From Pseudomonadota bacterium (lineage in GTDB: Bacteria; Pseudomonadota; Gammaproteobacteria; Enterobacterales; Succinivibrionaceae): 14,438 bases of DNA. Every line of letters begins with the position of its first letter. Position 1 is the stretch's first letter. The notes beneath the pieces are model-generated. The model was not told the origin of the DNA, did not search any database, and saw only the letters and a list, made by a program, of their open reading frames with translations. Location of the stretch: NCBI GenBank assembly GCA_023460615.1, contig JAEWPL010000271.1:1-14438 (forward strand), in the 5' to 3' direction. A program made the translations under genes and the position numbers. Below are positions 5,638-13,338 of the stretch, piece after piece.

Positions 5638-7235
5638 TAGTTAAAATACTCCTTCCACTTTTCATCTTTGGTTTTATAAAATTCTTTTTGCTTAAAGATG
5701 ATGGTTGTATTATTTTGATTTTCACTTACTGTTGATGTTTGAGTTAAATCTTCAGATAAAGCCTCTAAACTTAAACTCTTTAAATCATAAAAAGCATTGT
5801 TTTTAATAACTCGGTTGATTAAATCGGTAATAGCCATGTAGCTAGTTGGATTTTTGTAGATAAACTTTGAGTGCAAATAGGTACTACCTATAAATTTAAT
5901 GAATGCGGTTGCTTTTGTAAGTCTAGTGGCTGCAATATCTGTTCTGCTAAGCTGTGTTTTATCGTTACGAGTAGAGTGGCTCTCACCTGGTACCATAATG
6001 AGTAAGGTATTAGTGTTAGAAGCTTGAATGGTGTCCATAAAAGAATCTAATTTTAATAAAAAGTCCTTAAGTCTTGCATCAAAGTTGTAAGCGTTGTCCT
6101 TTAAGGTTAAAGAGCTTAGATGTATGTAGGTAAATCTTGGACCAAAATCCATACTTGAATAGTTATTTACATACATTCTAAACAAAGGATCAACATTGAA
6201 AACTTTTGAGGAGTTGATAAGTTTAGCGGGAACATATAAATCTATTGGATTATCCAGTTTTACTTGTTTATTTAACGCATCAAATAAGGCATTTCCAAGT
6301 AATTTAGTATCAAAAATACTTTGGGTTGAATAACCAATTTGCTGTAAGTTTTTGATAGTTAAACACTTATCTTTAGGCTCTTTAAATAGCTCACTAGTCT
6401 CTTGCTGTCCACAGTTAGCATTTAACGCTCTTATAGCAGTTTCTTTATCAGTAGTTGCTGCAGAGTTAAAGTTAGTAAGATAAATATCAAAGCGCTTTAA
6501 GGCTGCATGCTCTTTAACATTGAGTAAAGTCAAATTCTCATTAGATAAACCATCTACTTGCAAATAAACTATGTTAAATGGTACGTACTGATCTTCTGTG
6601 TTTTGTAAAAACGGTAAGTGTTTTTGCTGTTCTTTTTTATAAAATTGCTCTAAATATCTAGTCAGGTTAGATTGTGTGTAATTACCTCTTTGTAACACTA
6701 GATCTTGCTCATTGTTCTTATTAGCTGCAATGAAATCTCTGTTGATGGTTACCATTTCCTCTTGATTTAGATTTTGCTTTAGATGTTGGTAATTAACTAT
6801 AGCTGTAGAAATCATGAGAATTAGCACTACGGTAGTAGATCGTACATATCGATTTAAAAACTTTATTACGAATACACCTGTAATAAGTCCAAAGATGAGC
6901 TTGAAATTTATAAAGTCATACAAGAATTCAAGCATATAACTTAAGGAGAAACCTTTTAAGTTAGTGCTTTGTGCTAGCATCTGTTCAATGCTTGGCAAGT
7001 AGCTGTCATGGTAGAAAACTACAAAGGTTAAGATCACAAAGATAGGATAAAGAACTTTGTTGACGACTTTGTGTTTAAAGTGAATACACAATAAAGTAAA
7101 AGCAAGTAGGTTATACCCAAGATTAAAATCAATATAACCTAGGATATAAATAACTATCTTAAAGATATATAAGGCATTAAAAAATGGAGTGCCTTTAAAA
7201 TTAAACGCAAAATAAGTATTTAAAAACTTACTCAT
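5637..7235 (-). CDS. BcsG-like protein lacking the catalytic residues (probable pseudoenzyme)
   Basis: A 532-residue paralogue of the following bcsG, with the same layout: several membrane helices in residues about 20-150, then a periplasmic phosphatase-like domain. Homology is clear from shared blocks: N-A-N-C-G-Q-Q (272-278), R-x-D-K-x-Q-x-S-R (423-431) and the C-terminal F-K-Q-K-E-F-Y-K (514-521; F-K-Q-K-D-F-Y-K in the partner). All five active-site positions of BcsG are changed: C to D228, nucleophile S to D263, H to T377, E to G417, H to E418. The reading frame is open and full length, so this is not decay by frameshift. It lies 3 nt after bcsF, the usual bcsG position, and its stop overlaps the start of the intact copy. 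It is probably a structural or regulatory partner; a different chemistry using the two new Asp residues cannot be excluded. Confidence 0.88.
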   Translation of the reverse strand: MSKFLNTYFAFNFKGTPFFNALYIFKIVIYILGYIDFNLGYNLLAFTLLCIHFKHKVVNKVLYPIFVILTFVVFYHDSYLPSIEQMLAQSTNLKGFSLSYMLEFLYDFINFKLIFGLITGVFVIKFLNRYVRSTTVVLILMISTAIVNYQHLKQNLNQEEMVTINRDFIAANKNNEQDLVLQRGNYTQSNLTRYLEQFYKKEQQKHLPFLQNTEDQYVPFNIVYLQVDGLSNENLTLLNVKEHAALKRFDIYLTNFNSAATTDKETAIRALNANCGQQETSELFKEPKDKCLTIKNLQQIGYSTQSIFDTKLLGNALFDALNKQVKLDNPIDLYVPAKLINSSKVFNVDPLFRMYVNNYSSMDFGPRFTYIHLSSLTLKDNAYNFDARLKDFLLKLDSFMDTIQASNTNTLLIMVPGESHSTRNDKTQLSRTDIAATRLTKATAFIKFIGSTYLHSKFIYKNPTSYMAITDLINRVIKNNAFYDLKSLSLEALSEDLTQTSTVSENQNNTTIIFKQKEFYKTKDEKWKEYFN

Positions 7236-7238
7236 ACT

Positions 7239-7436
7239 TTATTTCTTTTGGTTAATATACAAGTTAAAGCTACCACAATCGTTTAAGTTACTCTTAAATT
7301 TAAAGAGATTTGAAATAAAGTTTTTAAAACGATGTAGGTGAGTTTTTAGTAAAAATCCTACTGGAATAAAAATTAAGGCACACAGCAATACTAATTGCAA
7401 AATATCGCTAAAAGCTAAAGAACTAAACAGCATCAT
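7239..7436 (-). CDS. bcsF: BcsF: small membrane protein of the cellulose secretion system
   Basis: A 65-residue protein against 63 in E. coli BcsF. It has the same pattern: a short N-terminus with S-D-I-L (10-13), one transmembrane helix C-A-L-I-F-I-P-V-G-F (19-28), then a basic cytoplasmic tail. In E. coli, BcsF helps bring c-di-GMP-bound BcsE to the membrane and works with BcsG. The start ATG at 7436 overlaps the end of bcsE by 14 nt, with AGGAG at 7440-7444 inside bcsE; a second ATG directly after it (7433) is an equally good start. The tail contains Cys54 in a polar stretch that I do not recognise from E. coli. Identification rests on both sequence pattern and position. Confidence 0.88.
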   Translation of the reverse strand: MMLFSSLAFSDILQLVLLCALIFIPVGFLLKTHLHRFKNFISNLFKFKSNLNDCGSFNLYINQKK

Positions 7437-9039
7437 GCTCTCCTAAAAGTAAGTCTAGATCACAAGGAGTTGGGGTAATAGCTTCTTGCCCCTTAGCCAT
7501 TTCTTCAAAACTCTTAAGATTTTTCATGGCTTCATTCTTATTAAAGGTAAGTTGCAACATCTTAACAATAGCTTTTTCATCTTGGGCATCTAAGGCATGA
7601 ACTTGATTTAGTTCGATCTTATTGATGTTATCTAAAATGTCCTGTCCTTTATAGTAAGCTTGAATTTTCTTAAAGAGAGTTTCTTTAGGTACATTAAAGG
7701 TGTGATTTAGTGCCACCTCAATTTCACCATCTCTACAAGTTGGGAAGTAAACAATCACTCTATTTTTACTAATAGAGCAGTAGTCACCGTTTCTTTTTGG
7801 CGTAAATTGACTGGCGCACTCTTGAATAGTAAAGCTGTCATTACAAGTAAGAATAGCAAGACATCCATCATTATTTTTAAGATATCTTGAAGTAGTTAAA
7901 AAGTATCTTACTTTTTTAACAAATTCATCAAGAACTAAAAAGCCTTTGGATTCTCTATCTAATAAATGGTATTCATCAAGTAAAGCTTCAAAAGAGCTTG
8001 TAATAGTTCGATTAAATTTCAAAGTCTTAACCATCGGCAACATGGCGTTGATATAGGGTGGTTTTGCTTGAGATTCAAAAATAAAGTTAGCGCCACAAGT
8101 TAGCATAAATTGCTCAGACTTTGCACGAATGCCTGCTTCTTTTTCAAAAACTATAATTTTAAGTAAATTACCGCGGGTAACTCTTAAGGTATAAATTGCT
8201 TTACACAATTGGTCAATTTCATTACGGCTAGTAACGGTAAAACAAATCATGGCTGCATTTGCTTTAGTAGAGGCAACCTCTAATAGTTCTTGATTAGAAT
8301 TAAAGTGGTAGACGTTATCAAATAAAGACTGATCAAAGGTTTTAGCAAAATCCTCTAAAGCCTCATAGCAGTCATTTTCGTCATTTGCAGTGGTGGTTTT
8401 TGCTGTTAAATCCACAGTTTCAAAACCAGACTCTTTTAAATCTAGTAAGTTTTCACCTTGACTTATAGATCCATCAAGCCCTTTCCAAAAGATAGTATTT
8501 AAAGCATATTGAGATGGGAGCGCACTTAATACAGCAATACCACCTAAAAAAGGTAAGTTTTTCAAGAAGAAACTTGTACATTCTTTTTGATTTAAACCAA
8601 AAGAAACTAAAAGAATAGTTTGTCCATTTTCTTTAGCAAATTCATTAAGCTCACTTATGCACTCAATTCTTTGTCTATCATTTAAGTGAATATAGTTAGC
8701 ATCATTAAAGACTGCTACAATTAAACTTTTGTCGTAATTTACGTACATAAATTTAAGATCAAAGGCTAAGCTTTGAATAAAGTTTTTCTTGTATTTGTTT
8801 TCATAAACATGGGCTTTAACTTTGTCTAAAGCCTTTTTATTATGAAAATTCTCTACAATATCGTCTCTACTAATTTCATCTAAAGCTATAAACTTTAATA
8901 AATCTTTTTCAGCATTAGATAAAAGTGCATTGATAGCAAAGTCAATGGCTACAATTTTATTTTGACAGCTTACTAGGTAAACATTAGAGTAATTTAGTTT
9001 CTGTAATTGATCTGTAAGATTTAATATTCCTAAATTCAT
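7423..9039 (-). CDS. bcsE: BcsE: c-di-GMP-binding regulator of cellulose secretion
   Basis: Cytosolic protein that binds c-di-GMP and, in E. coli, scaffolds the BcsRQ-BcsA assembly and contacts BcsF. From ATG at 9039 it is 538 residues (E. coli 523). A GTG 12 nt upstream (9051) would overlap the bcsC stop; I prefer the ATG, which lies 5 nt after that stop and gives an E. coli-like N-terminus. The N-terminal and middle parts (about 1-340) fit the degenerate NTPase and receiver-like domains. The C-terminal GIL domain has the c-di-GMP I-site R-N-G-D at 416-419, nearly the same numbering as E. coli R415-x-x-D418, within T-P-K-R-N-G-D-Y, followed by the F-P-T-C-R segment. A second arginine motif in the receiver-like domain reads R-A-K-S (305-308) where E. 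coli, as I recall, has RxxD. c-di-GMP control is therefore probably kept, perhaps with altered stoichiometry. Confidence 0.9.
   Translation of the reverse strand: MNLGILNLTDQLQKLNYSNVYLVSCQNKIVAIDFAINALLSNAEKDLLKFIALDEISRDDIVENFHNKKALDKVKAHVYENKYKKNFIQSLAFDLKFMYVNYDKSLIVAVFNDANYIHLNDRQRIECISELNEFAKENGQTILLVSFGLNQKECTSFFLKNLPFLGGIAVLSALPSQYALNTIFWKGLDGSISQGENLLDLKESGFETVDLTAKTTTANDENDCYEALEDFAKTFDQSLFDNVYHFNSNQELLEVASTKANAAMICFTVTSRNEIDQLCKAIYTLRVTRGNLLKIIVFEKEAGIRAKSEQFMLTCGANFIFESQAKPPYINAMLPMVKTLKFNRTITSSFEALLDEYHLLDRESKGFLVLDEFVKKVRYFLTTSRYLKNNDGCLAILTCNDSFTIQECASQFTPKRNGDYCSISKNRVIVYFPTCRDGEIEVALNHTFNVPKETLFKKIQAYYKGQDILDNINKIELNQVHALDAQDEKAIVKMLQLTFNKNEAMKNLKSFEEMAKGQEAITPTPCDLDLLLGEHDAV
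7440..7444 (-). promoter_or_regulatory. Ribosome binding site of bcsF within bcsE
   Basis: AGGAG on the - strand, 3 nt before the first ATG and 6 nt before the second ATG of bcsF. It lies wholly within the bcsE coding sequence, pointing to coupled translation and slightly favouring the second ATG by spacing. Confidence 0.7.
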
Positions 9040-9044
9040 ATTGA

Positions 9045-12000
9045 TTACCACTGAACAATTGCAGTTGGTCCTTGTGGTGGCATATTCAAATCACCATTCC
9101 ATTTTTCAAAGAACCATCTAAAATATAAAACGCCATTTACAGGAGAGTAGTCCTCAGATTTTGTAGCATCAAAGGCTGCCCCTACCACAAGATGAGAAGA
9201 TAGTCTTTGCTCAATCGCAAATTTAATACCACCACCAAAACTTACAGAACTATCAGCGCTATTTTGAGCGTATAGATCTTCAAGATTGTATGGACTAATC
9301 ATGGATTTTAGAGGGTATCTTTCACTGCTATTAGTCTTAGCATAGCTTATAGAGCCAGACAACTCCACCATATAGGAGGTATTCTCATGTCTTCTTAAAT
9401 AACGCAAGGAAAGAGAACCACTTAGATAAGTTTGTGGGGAATAATAACCACCTTGAGAGAAAGTATAATCACTCAAGTCTTTGTCATAGTGCATGAACAT
9501 AACGCTTGGCGACAAAGTTACTCTTTCGTTCTTTTGGTTATAGATATGATGGTAGTAACCTGCCATTAAGGTTACATCATAGTTATCCTCAATATTTTTA
9601 CCTTTTAAGCTTTCAAGATAGGCATTAGACCAAATACCACTATCATCATTGATAAAATAACTAGTAGATAAAGATATGCCGGTTCGCTTTACCGCACCAT
9701 AGGCAATACCTGTATTAGGATCTCTTTGTCCAAAATAGGAGAGAACTGAGTTTTCTTTTGCACGTCTGAAAACTGAAGGTTTAAAAGTCCAATCTCCCTT
9801 TTCAAGATATAAGGTAGCACCACCTACGATATCGTTATTTTTAAAGCTGTTATTTGAGATTTTAGGGGCAGTACCTAAATCTAAATGGAATAATTCGTTG
9901 TCATATGCAACAGCAAAGGTATTATTAGATTTCTTTTGAGAACTAGTGTCTTTGCAACCTGAGACAAAACAAGTTCCAAACATATCGTCGTACTCTTGTC
10001 CTGATAAGGAGCCAGGATCTAGCGATGTAGTGTCCATTTGTACTTGAACTCGTCCACTAAAGGCTGGGAAGCTTAAATTTAGCATATTTACAAAGCCTTT
10101 ATTGTCAGAGTAACCACTATGACCTGAATCTCTTAAAAATCTAATACCTTCAGTTAAAATGATATTATTACGCTGATAGTATTCACTACCATTTGACTTT
10201 AAGCTTTCTTTGAGCCAATCTTCCTTCTCATCACTTGTAAGTAAAGCATGGGTGTATTTACCATTGTCGTTATATTCAGACTCTTTTCCTTCGTACACAG
10301 CAAGGGCTGTTCTGTAGGTATTACTTAAATCCTCATCGGTTGAGCCAACCTCTTTTTGAATATTAGCTAAATTTGCTAAGATCCAAGCTTTGGTGCGATT
10401 TTGTTCTGTGTCCTTAGTAATTAAATCTTTTGGATTTAAAAGAGAGGTTTTATTTGCAAGTTTTAAAACTTCATCTGGTGATGTGGATTTACCTTCGTCA
10501 ACAGCTTGTTTGGTAACTGCCATGAGGTAGACTCTAGATGCTTTTAATTTATCACCAAGTTCATAATATAAATTAGCTAGAGCGCGTTGATTATCAAGGC
10601 TTAAGCTGTCGTTTTTAGCTAGTAATTTATCGGCATAGAATAAAGCTTGTTTTTCATTGCCTAATTCTTGTTCAATTTGGGCAACTCTAAAGGTGGCGTA
10701 ATCTAAACTAGGATCTTCAGTTATTGCCTCAAGATAAGTATCTAAAGCTTCTTGCTTTTGATGATCTTCATAAAGATAAGTTGCTTTTTGCGCTTTAGCA
10801 TAAGGTGCTTTGACATTTTCAAGTTTAGAAATAGCTAAAGGCAAATCTCCTTGTTCATACGCAATAGTAGCTTGCTTGATGTCTATCATCTCAAGGTAAC
10901 GAGCTAAATTATTATCAATACTATCGCTTTGACCTTCAAAAGGGGAGAGTACTAAATAAGCTTCTTCAGGTGAGTTTTTACCTGCTAGATACAAGGAGTA
11001 GGCAAAGGCATACTCACTGTCAATCAAGGTTTTGTTATGAACTTTTTTAAATACTAAATCTGCTTTTGTTTCCCCTAAAGTTTCTTTAGTAAGATTTGCT
11101 TGTTCATAATATAACCAAGGGTTATCAGGATCTAGTTTTAAAGCTTCTTCGTAAGTTTTTATTGCAGAGTTTTTATCACCTTGTGCTTGCAAAGTCTTTG
11201 CTTTATCAACTAAAAATTGAGCTTTAAGTCCTTGCATAGACTGTCTAATACGAATAACTTCAGCAGAAGACTCACTGTAGGAGGCTTTGACAGCTTGCCC
11301 ACTTGCTCTATCAAAGTTTTGTTCATCTTTTAAGTTAGTGTAGACTCTTGCAAGTCCCACATAAGCGTAAGGGGATTTACTATTGATGGAAGCTGCCTTT
11401 TTATAAGAAGCTAAAGCTTTATCAAGCTCATTATTTGCAAGATAATTGTCACCTTCTTCTACAGTACGGTAATATTTACTAGTTTGTAGGATCTCTTTCC
11501 AGTAACTAGCATCTGCATTGCTAGGATCTGTATTTAAAGCTTTTTCAAGCTTCTTCTGAGCTGTTACAGTAGTCTTAGGATCATCAATTTCTTTAAGAGC
11601 TGTATTAGCTAAGGCTTGAGCTTTAAAAGTGCCAATATCTTTTAATAACTGAACTTTAAAATTGTTTTCATAAGGTATTTCATCAAAGATTTTTTGTAAG
11701 CCTACAATCGCTTCATTTTCCCTACCTTCAATATTGCCAAGCATCTTGTAATAGCGATAACGTAAGTTATGCTCAACAGGCTCACCATTAAAGGTATTTT
11801 TAATATCCATTACCGCAGCTTCATAATCTTTATTTGTCTCATGCATGTAGAACGGCTGTAACTTCATCTTCATGTTAGAGGAAGTTACCTCTACTAAAGC
11901 TTGAGATTGCACACATTCAAAGGAAGCTTTTTGCGCATGACACACCTTATCGCTAGCTTCAATACCTTCAGTTCTAGCAGCCCCCCCTTGATTTAATTTA

Positions 12001-12287
12001 AATCTAATAAAGGCCATTAGGTATTCTCTTGAATTTTTGCCTTTGACTAGACCTAATTTATCTAAAGCATAAGCTTCAAGAATTGGATTAAAGCTTTGTT
12101 TTGCAAAATCTTTTGTTTTGTTAAGTTCTTGTATCTGCTCTTTTATATGTTGAGTGTTGAAAGCAGGAGCAGAAGCTTTAGCGTTTTGTTTTTGCTGATA
12201 AGAGGCATCATAAGCTATATCAGTTGCTGCTATAGCTGAACTAGTAGTTAACAAAAGAGAAAGAGCAAAACTTATAAGCTTTTTCAT
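9045..12287 (-). CDS. bcsC: BcsC: cellulose export protein, periplasmic TPR array plus outer-membrane beta-barrel
   Basis: Exports the glucan across the periplasm and outer membrane. It has 1080 residues (E. coli 1157). Residues 1-20 are a signal peptide ending A-I-A. TPR-like helical repeats fill about 45-660; the clearest repeat is 355-390, with others near 265-310 and 495-530. From about 705 to the end there are beta-strand patterns of a 16-strand-type barrel, beginning near G-I-R-F-L-R-D and including F-S-G-R-V-Q-V (743-749) and S-L-D-P-G-S-L (755-761), which resemble E. coli BcsC. The protein ends in W after a P-P-Q-G-P tail. Cysteines 773 and 778 sit in an early barrel loop. ATG at 12287 lies 2 nt after the bcsZ stop with no strong ribosome site, so it is probably translationally coupled. 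Codons 101-103 contain a G7 run, rare in this AT-rich sequence. Confidence 0.93.
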   Translation of the reverse strand: MKKLISFALSLLLTTSSAIAATDIAYDASYQQKQNAKASAPAFNTQHIKEQIQELNKTKDFAKQSFNPILEAYALDKLGLVKGKNSREYLMAFIRFKLNQGGAARTEGIEASDKVCHAQKASFECVQSQALVEVTSSNMKMKLQPFYMHETNKDYEAAVMDIKNTFNGEPVEHNLRYRYYKMLGNIEGRENEAIVGLQKIFDEIPYENNFKVQLLKDIGTFKAQALANTALKEIDDPKTTVTAQKKLEKALNTDPSNADASYWKEILQTSKYYRTVEEGDNYLANNELDKALASYKKAASINSKSPYAYVGLARVYTNLKDEQNFDRASGQAVKASYSESSAEVIRIRQSMQGLKAQFLVDKAKTLQAQGDKNSAIKTYEEALKLDPDNPWLYYEQANLTKETLGETKADLVFKKVHNKTLIDSEYAFAYSLYLAGKNSPEEAYLVLSPFEGQSDSIDNNLARYLEMIDIKQATIAYEQGDLPLAISKLENVKAPYAKAQKATYLYEDHQKQEALDTYLEAITEDPSLDYATFRVAQIEQELGNEKQALFYADKLLAKNDSLSLDNQRALANLYYELGDKLKASRVYLMAVTKQAVDEGKSTSPDEVLKLANKTSLLNPKDLITKDTEQNRTKAWILANLANIQKEVGSTDEDLSNTYRTALAVYEGKESEYNDNGKYTHALLTSDEKEDWLKESLKSNGSEYYQRNNIILTEGIRFLRDSGHSGYSDNKGFVNMLNLSFPAFSGRVQVQMDTTSLDPGSLSGQEYDDMFGTCFVSGCKDTSSQKKSNNTFAVAYDNELFHLDLGTAPKISNNSFKNNDIVGGATLYLEKGDWTFKPSVFRRAKENSVLSYFGQRDPNTGIAYGAVKRTGISLSTSYFINDDSGIWSNAYLESLKGKNIEDNYDVTLMAGYYHHIYNQKNERVTLSPSVMFMHYDKDLSDYTFSQGGYYSPQTYLSGSLSLRYLRRHENTSYMVELSGSISYAKTNSSERYPLKSMISPYNLEDLYAQNSADSSVSFGGGIKFAIEQRLSSHLVVGAAFDATKSEDYSPVNGVLYFRWFFEKWNGDLNMPPQGPTAIVQW
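11981..11987 (-). repeat. G7 homopolymer tract in the 5' part of bcsC
   Basis: Seven consecutive G on the coding (-) strand make up codons Gly101, Gly102 and the first base of Ala103. A +1 slip would give TAG after Q-G-G-G-C. A -1 slip would give TAG 28 codons after the two glycines. Either would remove nearly all TPRs and the whole barrel. Confidence 0.9.
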
Positions 12288-12289
12288 AT

Positions 12290-13327
12290 TTAGTTACCAA
12301 TCAGTAGTGAACCATCGCTTGTAAAAGCAAATCTTAGCTCATCAATGCCTGTGGCAAATAGAGCTGCTAAATGCTCATAGTTTTCAGCTTTTGAAAACTT
12401 ATGTGCCTTTATTTGAGATCTTAGGTAATCTTTAACCTTATAGTCACAGATATTCAATAGACTTGTGACGGAGATTAAAGCATTTTGTTTAAAAATTTCT
12501 TGAGTATAAAAATCTACCTTTAAAGGAGTTTCTAAGTCCTTTTGAGTTTGAGAAATTAGATTCTCAAAAGTAGGTAGCAATAAGCGTCTGTTAGGATCAG
12601 ATTTACTGCTTATAGATAACCAAAGATAAAAATTCATCGCCTCAAGATAAGCTTTAGTATTTTTATCAATGATAAAATCACCACTTTGATTGAACTTTAA
12701 TTGATCAGGTACAAAGCCTAAACCAGATGCTTTGATAACAGCTTTAATGCTATCAAAGTATAATTCTTTAAAGTCCTCATCTACAGTTGCAATTTTTTGT
12801 AATACAAAAGGTGCATAGGTACTTGAGTTTAAAGTTAAAAGCTCACTGCTTACACTTTTTGCATATGGAGTAAGCACCTTACCAAACAAAGCATTTGTGC
12901 TAGTACATTGTATTTTAATTGAAGCTAAAATTGCTTTTGCTTCTGTCAAATACTTACTGTCATTAAAAAGCTCACTAGCACAAATTAAGTCATAAGCTAA
13001 GAACAAATTAGTAAGGGTATTGATACTGTTATCGGTCACAGCATCATTTTCTAGTTTGCTAATTACTAAAGCTTGCTCTTTTTGAAGCTTAGCTTTAGTA
13101 AAGGTATAGAGCTTATCAAAACTAACTTTATCGTTTTGACTTAAAGTTAGAAACATGAATAGTACTTGAGCTTTACTTTCTACAGCACCACCTTCAGTTA
13201 AAACTTTACCATCTTGATAATGGAGCTTTACATAAGAGTCATACAAGGACCAGTCTTTAGCAAAGCTTGCCTGTGTAAAAGTGCACAACAATACGGTTAA
13301 TAAGGCTTTAATTAAAAGATTTTTCAT
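12290..13327 (-). CDS. bcsZ: BcsZ homologue (GH8 endoglucanase fold), probably catalytically inactive
   Basis: Occupies the bcsZ position between bcsB and bcsC and aligns end to end with E. coli BcsZ (368 aa); 345 residues from ATG at 13327. A signal peptide ends at A-S-F-A (about residue 24 from the first ATG, 13330, used for numbering here). Kept: the pattern around A-Q-V-L-F-M-F-L-T-L (54-63), the A-Y-D-L helix (112-115), S-D-P-N (244-247) and the C-terminal L-R-F-A-F-T-S-D-G-S-L-L (332-343). Lost: the general acid E55 of S-E-G-Q is K53 (S-K-A-Q); D116 of S-D-G-D is L106, with the next Asp now N108; the P-A-W-L-W-G sugar-binding segment is missing (about 9 residues shorter); and base D243 is E230. 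E51 lies two residues from the acid position and could only substitute with a gap. AAGGAG overlaps the bcsB stop (TAAGGAG). It is probably a periplasmic glucan-binding or structural relic. Confidence 0.82.
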   Translation of the reverse strand: MKNLLIKALLTVLLCTFTQASFAKDWSLYDSYVKLHYQDGKVLTEGGAVESKAQVLFMFLTLSQNDKVSFDKLYTFTKAKLQKEQALVISKLENDAVTDNSINTLTNLFLAYDLICASELFNDSKYLTEAKAILASIKIQCTSTNALFGKVLTPYAKSVSSELLTLNSSTYAPFVLQKIATVDEDFKELYFDSIKAVIKASGLGFVPDQLKFNQSGDFIIDKNTKAYLEAMNFYLWLSISSKSDPNRRLLLPTFENLISQTQKDLETPLKVDFYTQEIFKQNALISVTSLLNICDYKVKDYLRSQIKAHKFSKAENYEHLAALFATGIDELRFAFTSDGSLLIGN

Positions 13328-13338
13328 CATAAAACTCC

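Noticed and set aside
5637..7235. Calling the first bcsG copy a pseudogene
   Set aside because: The frame is full length, has a start, is overlapped with its neighbours and keeps fold motifs; an inactive but expressed protein fits better.
11981..11987. The G7 run as a sequencing error
   Set aside because: The frame is continuous across it and encodes a plausible Gly-Gly-Ala turn, so the length as given is probably correct, though read data would be needed to see variants.
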